From positions 872,001 to 936,000 of the forward strand of contig JAJEKV010000212.1 in the NCBI GenBank assembly GCA_021234155.1: a DNA stretch of 64,000 nt. Reading direction: 5' to 3'. The translations under genes were made by a program, and so were the position numbers. Below are positions 11,185-23,154 of this stretch, piece after piece. Below the pieces are notes generated by a model. It saw only the letters and a list, made by a program, of their open reading frames with translations. It did not search any database and was not told where the DNA came from. This DNA comes from Isoetes taiwanensis (lineage: Eukaryota > Streptophyta > Lycopodiopsida > Isoetales > Isoetaceae). Numbering within the stretch: position 1 is the first letter of the stretch; the number at the start of each line of letters is the position of its first letter.

Positions 11185-11750
11185 ACCAAACCATGCACCA
11201 TACCATGCCCCACACTATCATATTCACGAGAATGAGCACATCCCACCACACACCACACCATTCACCACACACCCCACCACACACCACACCATTCACACAC
11301 ACCATACACCATAGACCATACACCAACTATCATATTCACTAGAACGAAGCACATCCCACCACCACACACCACACCATTCACCACACACCCCACCATACAC
11401 CCCACCACACACCACACACCATACACCATAGACCATACACCAACTATCATATTCACGTAGCCAGCACATCCCACCACACACCACACCATTCACACACCCC
11501 CCCACACACACCACACCATTCACCACACACCATACACCATACACCAAATGGTGGAGTGTGGAGCGGTGGTGGAGTGTGGTGGTGGGGTGGTGTGTGGTGT
11601 GTGGTGGTGGTGGGGTGTGGTGGTGTGGTGGTGGTGTGTGTGTAGTGGTGTGTGGTGGTATGATGTGGTGTGGTGGAGTGTGGTGGGGTGTGGTGGTGTG
11701 GTGTTGTGGATTGTGGTGTGGTGTTGTGGGGTGGTGTGGTACAAGGTCAC
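11165..11750. repeat. CACCACA / GTGGTGT strand-switching low-complexity tract
   Basis: From about 11,165 to 11,545 the plus strand is CACCACA-rich. It contains three copies of a unit of about 115 bp marked by ACTATCATATTCAC at 11,213, 11,326 and 11,444. At about 11,545 it switches abruptly to GTGGTGT-rich until 11,745. The two halves are complementary in style, so the tract could fold as a large imperfect hairpin. Long open frames here are composition artefacts. Confidence 0.9.
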
Positions 11751-11976
11751 AAAAATATATCGATCGAAACAATCAAGTAAGCTGCTTTTGATTGACCAAA
11801 AGGGTACAAGGCTTCTTTAAATCGTAAATCTTTTTTTTCAAAAAAAAAAACTTACATAGTCATAAAGTATACTATCATAGTATACTATTCAACATAGTGT
11901 CATTTACACATTCCTTATGATAGGAAATGTGAACACAAGTGTGAACAAAAGATATATATAAGCTTTGTTACATAGT

Positions 11977-14900
11977 TCATCTTGCAAAATCAGGATACTC
12001 GGACTCATGATCAGCCGTAAAACGGAGGATTGCTGGCCGATACACGTTCTTCGGATTGGCATCACAATGCATGACCAGAGCATCTATTAGAAATTGTCGT
12101 CGTGGATGTATGATTCATGAGAGAACCATTTAGATGTAATCGCGACATCCATAAATAAGGTTAGAAATATTTAAAGGAACATGAGATGCAGTACATACAA
12201 GGGAAGGCATACAACTTACTTCCATATCTCTACCGGAGACAAGAGCTTCAACATATTTGTGCATAAATCCCATCACATACAACCCACATGATGTTAATCG
12301 GCTGCCGGGGCACCTCTACTTGCTGAATCCGATTAACATTATTTCTCTTCATGAAATCGACGCCTCTAGATACTTGACCGTCGATGTGGTTAACATTTTG
12401 TGTGTGCGACCTACACATCATTTAAAATTTAGGGGCCGAATTAGCGAAGAAAAGCAAAGCAACAACTTAAAGTATTACATACCCTTTGATTGCTTTCTCG
12501 TTCGTCGACATAACCCGTAAGAGGATTCAAGACGTGAATTTCGGTGCGGTGTAGGATCTTGAATCGGATGGTGCGGCGTAAAAACGCCAAAGACAAAATG
12601 GTCATTCTCAAGGATAGGTGCAAGGATATGATGGCATTTAGCTACCACAATCCCCTTCATCCCACGATTTCACTATTTCAATGACATTGGTGATCCTTGG
12701 TGATTCACCCCTTTCTTTTCTTTGGCCGGTAGCTTCTCTAAATCTTATATAGTTGTAAGCGGGATAAAAAGATTTTTCTCTTCCACTCGAAAGGCAATGT
12801 CTCATACAAGCACCTGGATTAGATTAAGATTAACATTAGAGACAAGGAATAGCAACAAATACAAAACTTGGTTACAACCAGGTTATTACCCGCCATAAAG
12901 ATCCACTAAGTTTGGCTACTCATTTTAGAGTTAGTTGCACATAAAATTGCTATGTCGGATGCAACCACTTTCATTTCAGCCGTGAGGGACAGTTCTTGAA
13001 TGGCGTGAATGGCGTGGAATTCCATAAGTTTATCCTTGTCATCATTTACATTTGTCAGATCAAGATGTTAGTGTCATATTAACAATTGATCCATGACAAT
13101 AAAGCATAAATTGATACCTTCCAATCTCTTTCCAGTGGTTTTAGACCTGCAAAACGAAAAGTAAAATATAATAAGCTACTCGAAGAAGTATAAGTAAGTC
13201 AATGTTAGTGTCATATTAACAATTGATCCATGACAATAAAGCATAAATTGATACCTTCCAATCTCTTGTTTCAAAGTGGTTTAGACCTGCAAAAACAGGT
13301 AAAATATAATAAGCTACTTGAAGTATAAGTAAGTCAATGTAAGCTAGCAATTACCGTTTTTGCGTGCGGATGTCCCCGCCCGGGTTTGCACTCTCTTTTT
13401 CCAAATGTTTTGGCATCAGCTTTGACCATAAATTTAGTCGTTGTCTTGGCTGCAATCTCAAGGCTTCTTCAACATCATCTAGCTCCTTTGAATCGTCAGC
13501 AAGTCTCTCAAGACAAGAAAGTGCTTCATTCTAATGTTTTGAAAGCAAGATAAAAAAAGAAACACGCACCGCCAAAGAACAAGCCTTTTCCTCAACTTGA
13601 ACTTCAAAAAACTTCGGGACTGTTTTCAATGTCGTCACCAACATCTTGATAATTTTATCGTAAACACGCCAACGTAAGTTTCAAAATAAAAAAAAATAGA
13701 AACCCCGAAAAGGAGAGAGAATTACTTCTTGGGCTTTCGCCTAGTTGCTCAATAATAGCGCTTCGGCTTCAAGTGGGATCTCTTTTTTTGGAAAACAACC
13801 TCTCACGCAAAATATTGAACATTAGTGAACTCTAACTACAACAGATGCAATCTTAATGTAATCGAATGTAATCACCCTACCTTCCACATACCCTCGTCTC
13901 CAACTCGTGACCGATTGCTTTATGAGTTGTTGCAATTCAAAGGTGATGTAGATGTGGATGGACTTCCAACATAGATAGCGCAACATCTTTTGTGCCGTGT
14001 CCAAAGAATTGGGATGTCCGAGAATGGTAAATGCAACCCCTTCCCAATAACATTCTTCTTTTCACCTACAACATGAAATTTTGCTATATTCTAACTTAAG
14101 CATAGTGCCCGACATGAATTGTTTAGTTTACGCAGTTTTACTTCTTCCTTTCTTGATACTACCCATATCCGCATTGACACAATTGGGTGTCAATAAGAAA
14201 TGTAAACACTTGATTGAGAATCAAGGGAGATGTAGAGTAGATAGAAGCAAAATCAAGAAAAACAATCGATGCAAATCAAAATAGAACAAATGTTAATTAC
14301 ACGCAAGTAGGTTTTACTACGGGCAAACTTTTCAACTGATAATGTAACGACAAAATAGAAGTACATTAGTGTACATAGCTATCACAATGTAAAGGAAAAC
14401 CAAATACTAAATTCAAATGCATTTCGTAACAAAAATATTTTATCAATACACCCTATCAAATACATCATTCAAAGATTGAATGTAAAAGGAAAGTCAAATA
14501 CCAAATTCATATGCATTTCTCGATCACATGTAAATGCAAAGCGATCAATGCAATACACCTTATTAATATACCCCGTAAAGGAATTCAGAAAAAGCACTTC
14601 ATGGCACATGTAAATGTAAAGCATGTAAGCAAATACATTTCCTCTTTTACAAGAAAAGACAAAACCACGCCAAATCAAAAGTTGTCTGATTATGTACATG
14701 ATGGAAACTAACTACATCTAAGTACACTCAAACTAATTATGTAATCAAAATAGAAATAGATGTACCTTCGGAAGGGATTCCTAAGCAGTGTCGCAGGTCC
14801 TCGGACCATGAACAATCATGTACACATGTATTCGTCGTTGAAACCCTGAATACAAGACAAAATAGACAATATGTATGACCACAAAGTAGAGATATTACCA

Positions 14901-15966
14901 TGAGTCGAAGTCAAGGCAATCATTGTACCGCCGCAAGTATTGCTTATATATGAGAATGAAGCGCTCCGTCTTGCTGCGAGTATGGGAGCGGGCTGCAGGC
15001 CTATCGGGTCTGATCTTTCCAAATGCTTAGTCATCTCCTTTATTCTATTCTCGCAGTTGGAATTAACTTCCAAATCCTTGCTGATTTTTCCAATGGCAGC
15101 TTCTAATTCTTGCAAATCAGCCTTTAAACAATCAATGGGAATCATTCGAGCATCTAAGTCAGCAATATAACTTGATTTCTCCTCCTCTAAATGGGATGCC
15201 AAAGCCATTTGCACATCAGTTAGCTTCGCTTTGCTTTTAAACCCGCCATAATTTGAACTGCTCACATATTTTTGCATCTTTACTCTGACAAGTCTTGTCA
15301 AGAAGCTCTTATCACTCTCATGCTTCAGCAGTTCAATCTCCATTGTTTTCCTTTTCTCTTTTAAAGTCAGATTTCATCAAGCATGGAGGCAGAATCTAAT
15401 GCTCTTGTTTCCCTCCACCTTTTCATCATTTCCAACTGCTGCCCCAATTCTACCTGAGGCATACATTTAATAGCTTTAACATTGGAAGACTTTACTGTAG
15501 CTAATTCTGTCAGTCGATTTTTTGAGAGCCTTTTGAATGAAGACTTGCACTTGCTTTTCACCTCATCCCAATCAATGCTTACTCCTTTGTAATGAAGTGC
15601 ATATGCTGGGCAAAATACAATGGAATGTGATGATTTGCAATGTCCCTCCTACAAAAAACGTGCTCATACACGTAAAAAATCTGCCATCCAACCAAAGCTT
15701 AATCCCGTGACTCTTGATAACCCTAATGCGAGGGCTTGAACCCCAAACATCCCGCACTATTTGCACTAGCCCCGAAACATGCTATCAAAATTGTTGCTCC
15801 TAAGGCCGATGCTTACCTTGTCAAACTTCGGCAAGCAAGACCTCCTAATCAAGAAGACCCACTCTTGAGTTTTGAGGGGCATTCGAGAGACCTTGGCATG
15901 GGCTTTACTGAGTTTGTTAGCAGGAGATTTCCTTGGAGATGTCTTTGTTCCAAGCTGCTTCGCCAT
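11977..15966 (-). pseudogene. Coiled-coil / Ulp1-like cysteine protease gene of element A
   Basis: This is the right gene of element A, read on the minus strand. A start at 15,966 opens MAKQLGTKTSPRKS, a basic N-terminus. HHIPLYFAQ then DWDEVKSKCKSS (15,690-15,540) match NHYISTYFARAF and DWMDVAS of element B. A predicted coiled coil follows (15,343-14,900; LEEEKSSYIADLDAR). Helical pieces continue to 13,380, separated by intron-like gaps. At 12,660-12,440 lies the Ulp1/C48 His region (ENDHFVFGVF, then LNPLTGYVDERE). At 12,330-12,222 lies the Cys region (SCGLYVMGFMHKYVEAL), followed by PRRQFLIDALV and a stop at 11,977. The His and Cys are kept; the usual acidic residue reads Asn. Stops and shifts mark it as non-functional. 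Ulp1-like domains are known in several plant transposons, where their role is unclear. Confidence 0.65.
13066..13340. repeat. Tandem duplication of about 137 bp
   Basis: The segment starting TGTTAGTGTCATATTAAC at 13,066 recurs at 13,203 with small differences through CAATCTCTT, TTTAGACCTGCAAAA and AAGTAAGTCAATGT. It lies in an intron-like gap of the element A Ulp1-like gene and duplicates a possible exon edge. Confidence 0.9.
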
Positions 15967-16226
15967 GATCTCTTCCCCGGGTGCTTCTCCGAAAATGCAA
16001 GCTTTTGGCTATGGAGGTCCTGATCTTGGCTATGGAGGTTCGAATATGGATGTCAAGCTTTCAGCTATGGAGGTTCGAGCGGGAGGAAGGTTGAACAGAG
16101 CGCGGGAGGAGAGTTCAAAATTATTTGCCCTATTAATGATTCATTCCAAGAATAATAATTTCTGGGGGGGAGGGATTTCCTTACATTTTGAATTTGTAAA
16201 TGTAAAATACGGGCACTTTTTTTGCC

Positions 16227-16247
16227 CACCCTTTCATGCTTCTACCC
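16227..16247 (-). repeat. Right terminal inverted repeat of element A
   Basis: CACCCTTTCATGCTTCTACC plus C is the exact reverse complement of the left end. GAGA follows directly at 16,248-16,251 and repeats the four bases before the left end. Confidence 0.9.
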
Positions 16248-16440
16248 GAGAGCTGCTATTAGAGGTGACAATATGTTTGACATAGTCTATGACATAAATA
16301 TTAGCATTATGAGTGGTGTTATCATTGACCTTATATGTGAAGTTATAAGTGGAACTATAGATGATGCTACATGTGACTCTATAGGTGACCTCACCAATGA
16401 TGTTAATAGTGGCATTATGTTTGACATTATGGATTCTAGA
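16248..16440. repeat. Middle piece of the GACATTATA-like tandem tract
   Basis: Diverged short units such as GTGACAATATGTTTGACAT, AGTGGTGTTATCATTGAC and GTGGCATTATGTTTGACAT are present. The style matches the tract at 20,690-21,017 and the left flank of element A. Open frames here (repeating D-I-x-x-D) are produced by the repeat. Confidence 0.65.
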
Positions 16441-16518
16441 TAGTAGTTTGTTTTGTTCAAATAGCATAACGCGACAGCGCCAGCGCCCAAAGTTAATGCC
16501 CAAACATATTCCCCCTTG

Positions 16519-17090
16519 TTTTCAGATGACCCGAGGATCTAGCAAGGCGCTACCGCTTGGCTCGCCAGGAAAGGCTTCCATCGAATCAAAGGGGGACTAA
16601 GTTATGTCATCACTCTGCTTCGAGAATTAAAAGATCAGGTGGCCAATCTTCAAAAGTCAGTTGATAGTCTGGTTTCACAAAACTCTGAACTGCAGAGGCA
16701 GAATGCAGACTTATAAGCACAGAACGCAGAATTGATAACATTAGTTAAGCCAGGTCCTGCAGACACTCAGTTCGACCAGACAAAACTGGCGGAATTGGTT
16801 GCTGAGACAACCAAAGAGCAATTAATTTTACACAAGGAGGTTACAACTACAGAGAAATTAGAGCAGTGTGGGAGGCACGTAATTTGAAAATCCTCAGCCT
16901 TGTTGAAGCGAAGGTGAAGATACCAATGAGGTGGTTAATCAATTTTTCAGAGACACCATGCATCTGCATGAACCACAGTTTGTACAATGCAGACGTGTTG
17001 GGAAAATTGGAAATATGCACAGACCAATCTTAGTTAGGTTCACCAGTATTGAAGCAAAAGAGAGAGTTCTCAGAATCGAAAGGCCATAAA
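16519..17090 (+). pseudogene. LINE ORF1-like remnant with coiled coil
   Basis: From about 16,600 one frame reads LRELKDQVANLQKSVDSL and SQNSELQRQNADL, a clear leucine-heptad coiled coil. A TAA follows at 16,714, then another 45 residues. After a shift the frame gives NEVVNQFFRDTMHL, RRVGKIGNMHRPILVRF and EAKERVLRIERP. That block resembles the RRM-like nucleic-acid-binding part of LINE ORF1 proteins (a basic RP-ILV-F core before a helix). Known role of the family: chaperone binding of the element RNA. Here it is broken at least twice. Confidence 0.6.
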
Positions 17091-17261
17091 ATATGGTCGG
17101 ATCCGCACTGAACTCCTACACAGGCTGGAATAAGGAAAAGGGAATGGATCAAAGTAAAGGAAGCTAGAGAATCAGTTTGGTAGCTTATATGGATAGACAG
17201 TGGTAAGGCAAGAGGTAACAAAGAAGAGGAGAACATAGGGACACGAGGACCTGAGAAAGTC

Positions 17262-20060
17262 ATGGCTTGGAATGCACATGGTGTAACCCAAGCCAAAATG
17301 GATGCAACATATGATATATGGAGAGAGATGGATATTATCCTTCTCCTAAACGGGGAACACGCTAGTCCCTTCCAACTTTTAAACGATTTCCAACTAGTGG
17401 GAAATGCTTGAAATGAAAAGGAAAATCTGGTTGGCGTGGGTTATGGCAGATAGCAAAGATACACCCGTAACCAAATATCTCAGCAAGTGCATCTTCATTC
17501 TGCGTACAAAGGGAAGCAACACGTTTGGCATAGAATAGAGCTAAATAAATGCACAGTTGTTCATAGTAACTGCTATCGCGCCTTCTGGATGAAGATATAT
17601 CAAAATGAAGGTTACGACAAGACTAATCCATTCCATGACTTGGCAAAGGAAGTATCTGCTCTACAGGAGCTTGGTGAAGTTATAGTAGTTGATTTCAACG
17701 CCAGGACTGGAAACTTGCAGACTGTAACATACGAAAGGCCACATGATATTCAGCTTAGGGAGGCAAACGATGCCTCTTTCTGCAGACCGTGAGACCGTGA
17801 GATAAATCACATGGGCAATTTGCTTTTGGATTTTGGCACAACATGCAATCTGAAGTTTCTTAATGGCACAACAAGATACGGATTCTCTAATGGTTTTACT
17901 TCCTATACGCATACTGGAGCCAGCGTTGTAGATTATGTGCTTACAAGCAGTTCCCATTTGATCCATGCTTTCAGAATTGGAGATAAAGCTCCAGAGTATA
18001 ATCATTCGCCACTTTTCCTTGAGGTTGCAGGTGCAATTGTGAAAAGTGACATTGAAACATATCATGTCCCTCGGTTGAAGCTAAATTACGACATGCATGC
18101 ATGTCGAGGGAAACATGTAGAGGCATCTCTACAAGGGATTGAGTGGACAGAAATCTCAAAGATGATGTTACTTGTTTTACAAAACCTAATTTTAGGGCAA
18201 AGAACCAATATTTTTGGTTTGACAAGAGGTGGCAAAAAGCTAAGACAACATAAGAGCTGGTTCGATAAGGACTGTAGAACAGCGCGGAATATGATCCCTA
18301 AATGGACGCTATTAAAGCCTAAATGGTACATTGCTTTGCTCAAACGGAAAAAGCGCATGTTTATGCGCCAAAGGCAGATTTCCTTGCATAAGAAGTTACA
18401 GGAACACCCTAAGCTTTTCTCGAACACCATTCAAAACAAGCCTTCGTCATTCCCGTTGGATCCACAAGAATTGTTTGAATATGTCAAAGCTATTTATGAT
18501 ATGCCTTCTCGGAACAGCATGGCCAAAGATGCTTTCTAATGGAGATCTCTTCTCGGAGGAGGATGTGAAGCATGCACCGCAGAAATGGCCAACGCAAATC
18601 ACAGGATCCGGCAGGTATAAGTGTGGAGCTATTCAAATGGGGTGGCAGTATCACCATAAAGGTACTGACAGCCCTCATTAACAAGGCAATGAGAAGGCTT
18701 CCCCATGCATTGGAAGGAGAATAGAGTTCATCCGATCCACAAAAGCGGGGACAAGAAGTTGGTCAAGAACTACGTAACAATACCGATTGGCAATACTTTC
18801 ACAAAAATTGTGGCCAAGCTTCTTGAGCATAAGCCGAGCCTTCTCCGGGGCGTAAGAGCATGGGAACGCGCTCCCTATTCCAAGTCGGGTTTCGGGAAGG
18901 ACCATTGCATGCTAGATCACGCTTTGGTGTTGAGGGCTTTATTTGAGAATGCTAAAGACCACAGCGCCTCATTCTTGGCTTTTATCGATTTCTCTAAAAG
19001 CTTTTGATACAAATTCTGTTGGAGGAATTTGGGGGACGAGAATGGAGCAATTAGGTGTGCTGCTTGAGATTAGAGCAGCACTTTGCTCAACTCTACTCGG
19101 AGGTTATTGTAAAACTGTCCAATCAATTTGATGCAAAGGTCCTTAGTACTATAGGCGTGAGACAGGGTTGTCCCTTATCACCAACACTATTTGGGCTCTT
19201 TATAGATGAATTGGATGAATGGCTTAAGGAAAGGTGTTTGGCTGGAGCACGTCTAGGCGACTTTCTTATACAATTATTGTTATATGCGGACGATGTTGTC
19301 CTGGCAGCGGAAAACAAGGAAGGTTTGCAATCGCTCTTAAATAATTTGGAACTCTTTTGTAGGGAAAAAAGCATGCAGGTAAACCTGGCGAAATCCAAAG
19401 TTATGATAGTAGGAACCATAGACCACTCTCCTTTCAGGTATATGGGTAATGATCTGGAGATAGTCAATACATATAAATATCTTGGATTGGAGTTTGCAGC
19501 AAAGTGCTCTTGGAAGGAATGTATTCAAAAACGGATTTCAGGTGGTAAAAATGCGCTATATGCTATGCTTACCAGATGCTAAAGCCAACCTAGATAGTTG
19601 GTGTTTGAAGAAGCTTCTGTTTAAAACTCTTGTGCAGACTGTTGCCTTGTATGGCTCTCCCATTTGGGGGCCTAGCCTATCATCCGTGCAATGGAAACAA
19701 AGTTGAGGTGGTCCCAAGATATTTCTTAGAGAAGAATTAGGAGTGAAAAATCAAACACCTTTTTTGCCATCATGTTGGCCGAGGCTGTATCTCCCCGGAG
19801 GTAGAAGCACTCTATCAAACAATAAATTTTGCTAATAGAGTGCAGCTGCTAAACCGACCACCGCCCATCCAAACGGGCCTTTCTCCACACACACAAACAT
19901 TAGGTCGGGCATCATGATCTTATGGTGGGCAAAACGGTTTGGGTGTTACAAGAAAGAATTGGCCGACGGAGCTTGGCGCCGAGATCACCGCAGACTCTTA
20001 TGTAGCACGCTGGCCTGGTAAAAGGTAGCAGAATGACAAAATATATTGAGGACGTTAACC
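17262..20060 (+). pseudogene. LINE ORF2 remnant: endonuclease and reverse transcriptase
   Basis: The apurinic-like endonuclease begins MAWNAHGVTQAKMD (17,262), continues with VIVVDFNARTGNLQT (17,680; the usual Gly of GDFNA is missing) and ends with DYVLTSSSHLI and NHSPLFLEV (17,930-18,030). The reverse transcriptase shows NRVHPIHKSGDKK (18,720), FLAFIDFSKSFD (18,975, first catalytic Asp), GVRQGCPLSPTLFGLFIDEL (19,155) and LLYADDVVLAAENKE (19,280, the YADD box), then KYLGLEF. C-terminal remnants (LVQTVALYGSPIWGPSL) continue to about 20,060. At least six frame changes are present. The family copies its RNA into nicked target DNA; this copy cannot. Confidence 0.8.
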
Positions 20061-20462
20061 CGATGATGGTTTATGCGCATCAAGACTATTTGAAAGCCAA
20101 TATGTCAAGGAATCTCAAGCAAACGATTGCTAGATACAGACAAGCTCGCATCATCTTGGTATAGAAACAAAGTGGATGGGCGGTGGATTCCCAAGGAGAG
20201 TCGAAGTCGGTGTTTTTTCGTGACCAACAAGTGCTAGAGGATGAGACACATGTACCACGGCGTTTTCGCGATACTCGGATATTCATGACAAATTGGAATT
20301 GATGAGTTATGCCTTGATACTATCCTCAAAGATGAGGCCACATGATCTTGGTTTGTATACCAAGGCAGTGGACTCTCATCATAATCTGCTTATGAAAATT
20401 AATCAAATGTAAATATTTCTGCTCCATGACCTTCAAGGTCCAATGTGGGCATGATCAATATA

Positions 20463-20689
<227 letters not shown>

Positions 20690-20690
<1 letters not shown>

Positions 20691-21017
20691 GGTTTTATAT
20701 GTGACACTATATTTGATGTTACAGGCAACGTAGCCACTAACATTATAGGTGATAAAAGTTCTGACACTAAATTTGACGCTGAAGGTAGCATTGTATGTGA
20801 CAAAAGTTCTGACACTATATTTGATGTTAAAGGTGGCATTGCCACTGATGTTATAAGTGACAAACATGCTGACATTATATATGACGTTCTCATTGCCACA
20901 TTTGTGTCACCGGGTTGCCTCACCCATAGCGTCAGTTATTAAGAAAAATCAGATTTTCATTTTAGCCCAAATATCGACACAACCAATGACACTAATAGAT
21001 CCCATCTCTTGTAGTGT
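20690..21017. repeat. Right piece of the GACATTATA-like tract, with a CACTA-like terminus
   Basis: Repeating units follow the pattern GACACTATATTTGATGTTA, AGGTGGCATTGCCACTGATG and TTATAAGTGACAAA. The right edge at 21,017, read on the minus strand, is CACTACAAGAGATGGGATC. This resembles plant CACTA-type and MITE ends that begin CACTACAAGA. The matching left end was not found, so the full element is not defined. Confidence 0.55.
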
Positions 21018-21475
21018 TTGCCCGCTGTCTTAAAAGAGTTTTAGAGGATGGCAATTTCTGCTCACGGTCTTACAAGTGCTTCCTGGATGTGGAAAGTCTA
21101 GTTTCCGGCAATAACGTTCCTGGTGGTTTAAATCAGATAAAAGCCGCCGCTTCAAAAGCTACTTTGGGTCTCATTGTTCTTAGCGATTTCTCTACCAAGA
21201 AGAAATGGCCCGTGCTTGAGTTTACAACTTTTGAGTCACATCACGTGCCTATCGCTGTGATTTGGTATAATTTCTTACCAGGAAATGCTAAATGGTTCGA
21301 TGACAATCGAGATACCCACATAAAAGAGAGTCGAGAAGCTGCCCACAGATTACTACAAGGCGCTCGCGAATCCAAGTTCCGACTCAATATTGGCTACCGT
21401 CAACATGATCGTAAATTTTGGAACCAGATCAACATGGAAGAATACTCCCTCCATATCAAGCAACAATCAATATAG
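21014..21475 (+). pseudogene. TIR-domain exon of a plant immune-receptor type
   Basis: The open frame contains the central part of a TIR domain: FARCLKRVLED (helix A), CFLDVESLVSGNNV (the D-x-x-x-L-x-x-G-x-x-I/V BB-loop region), LGLIVLSDFSTKKKWPVLEF (strand C and the S-x-W-C/P-L-x-E pattern) and VPIAVIWYNF (strand D). The first strand and the SHRG-type motif are absent. The exon begins right behind a TTGTAG, usable as a splice acceptor, which is also the edge of a CACTA-like terminus. No NB-ARC or LRR follows; the frame stops at 21,473. Plant TIR domains act as NAD-cleaving immune signalling modules. This is likely an isolated exon or gene remnant cut by insertions. Confidence 0.7.
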
Positions 21476-22975
21476 CCTTTCCAGACTTGGGCCTATCACA
21501 ATCAGGTCAGAAGGTATGTGATTGTCCTCCATATCTTTCCAAAACTGAGCAAACTAGCCTTCCCCCTGGGGTGAGTTTAACTTAGTATGATTCTCATACC
21601 AAGTGCAATTGCCATATCTAAATAAGTGAAACCATTAGTCTCCCATGTAATACGAGATCTACGATAATGTCCACACAACAAAGTACTAGTCTTTATCTTA
21701 AAAACTACAAGAAATTTATCGCGGTGCCGCTGCCGCGATCATTTCTTTTGTTTGATTCGATGCAAAAAGGCTACCTTGTGTATAAGATACTCAGCTCAAA
21801 AATTATCGGGTACCTAGCATTGGAAGATATCGAATGTTTTTCCACGTGCATCCATCCAAATAGATGCATGCAATCGGCACATATTCTATAGCCTGATGAG
21901 GATCTACTTCAACAAATCGACGAAAACACCACATTTCTAGGTGTACATTAACATATATTATGGAGGTAGCAAGTGAAGATGTCTTACTGCTATTGGGCAT
22001 TTTTTGTGAACTGGAAATGTTTAAAGGTTGAAGAAGGCAAAAAACATTTTGTATAGACATGGCTTTCAATATTATACAATATTGGAGCCATATGATTCAT
22101 TTAGGAATGCACGCCTGGTGGCCATGCCAAAAAACATTTGTAGAGTTTCATATGTGAAGCCATATGCTTCATTAAAGAATGCGAGCTGGGTGGCCATGCC
22201 AAAAAACATTATAGAGTTTCATATGCTAGATGTTAGACAAGTAACAATTAAATAATAGTAATAATAAACATGTTGTTTAGATAACTCAAATCTCATGGAT
22301 CGAAATGGCAGGCCCTGATTGGCTTAGTCAAAGCAAAGAATATTCTCTGGTTCGGAGCAAATAATTCCGAGACATTTTTGCAACTTTGTGTAATTTGTTG
22401 GAGCACAAGGTTTGGATGGAAAGGGGGTCTTTTTGCTACAATGAGAAGGACCCGAAGCCCCCCAAGCCATGTCCTGCAATCCTTTGAAAACTTGTCATAC
22501 CATCATAATGAAAGTTTTGCTGCAATACAACACAATTAAGAGATGCAACGGAGCTATACAACCTGGCGAAATCCTAGGTGTATCTTTGCCCCTTTCCTGT
22601 TGTTCCTTATAAATGCATGTATCTGCAAGGAACATGCAAAAGCTCAAAAGCATCGCACCAAAACAAACACCAAAACAAACACTGAAATGAATTATCTGGA
22701 AGGAAAATGGCAGTAGATCTATAAACATCTATCGAATATCTGTCAATTCCAAGCATAATGTCATAGCAGGAGCCAACACCTGTACTTTCAAGTTGGCGAG
22801 GAAAAAAATCCCCCTCTACTCCAGCTCTGCAGTGGCAAAACAGGGAACATGTTCTTTGATTTTTGAAAGCAAAAAAGTTTTGTGGAGGCATTAACTATTA
22901 TGTTCATACGTTCAATATACATAAAAATAATTTCCAACAAATACATTTAACTTTTTTCAAGTTAGAACCATGAAT
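21476..22975. other. Non-coding stretch with a two-copy 69-bp repeat
   Basis: No gene is supported. A unit of about 69 bp (AGCCATATGATTCATTTAG, GGTGGCCATGCCAAAAAACA, TAGAGTTTCATATG) occurs twice in tandem at about 22,085-22,225. Near 21,700-21,755 an inverted repeat AAGAAATTTATCGCGGTGCC / CGCGATCATTTCTTT could be the ends of a tiny MITE. Confidence 0.6.
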
Positions 22976-23154
22976 GTATTCTGGGAAAGGACTCGCGAGA
23001 GACACAAAACCGGCCGATAGATAGGCTTGTCATTCATCACAGCAGCAGTATACAATGTATAAGAAGAGAGAGGGGTAGCCGAACATAGGAACAATATCGG
23101 ACTACCCCAAAAAAAAGAAAATGTGCTAAGGCATGATAAGAGGGCAATGGCGAC

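Larger units (their letters stand above)
4590..16247 (+). mobile_element. Element A: 11.66-kb DNA transposon with two convergent genes
   Basis: The boundaries are a 21-bp perfect terminal inverted repeat. The left end is GGGTAGAAGCATGAAAGGGT plus G; the right end is its exact reverse complement at 16,227-16,247. Both flanks carry GAGA (4586-4589 and 16,248-16,251), a 4-bp target duplication. Removing the element rejoins a degenerate GACATTATA-like repeat tract, which supports a single insertion. Inside are a DDE-like gene on the plus strand (5098-8156) and a coiled-coil/Ulp1-like gene on the minus strand (15,966-11,977), with a 3.8-kb slot between their 3' ends. Subterminal similarity also exists, such as ATTTTGAATTTTACAT near both ends. 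All coding parts are broken, so this copy is not autonomous. Element B (44,691-57,024) is a diverged relative. Confidence 0.85.

Noticed and set aside
11293-11772. His/Thr/Pro-rich and Trp/Gly/Val-rich frames of up to 159 codons
   Set aside because: They are translations of the CACCACA/GTGGTGT low-complexity tract.
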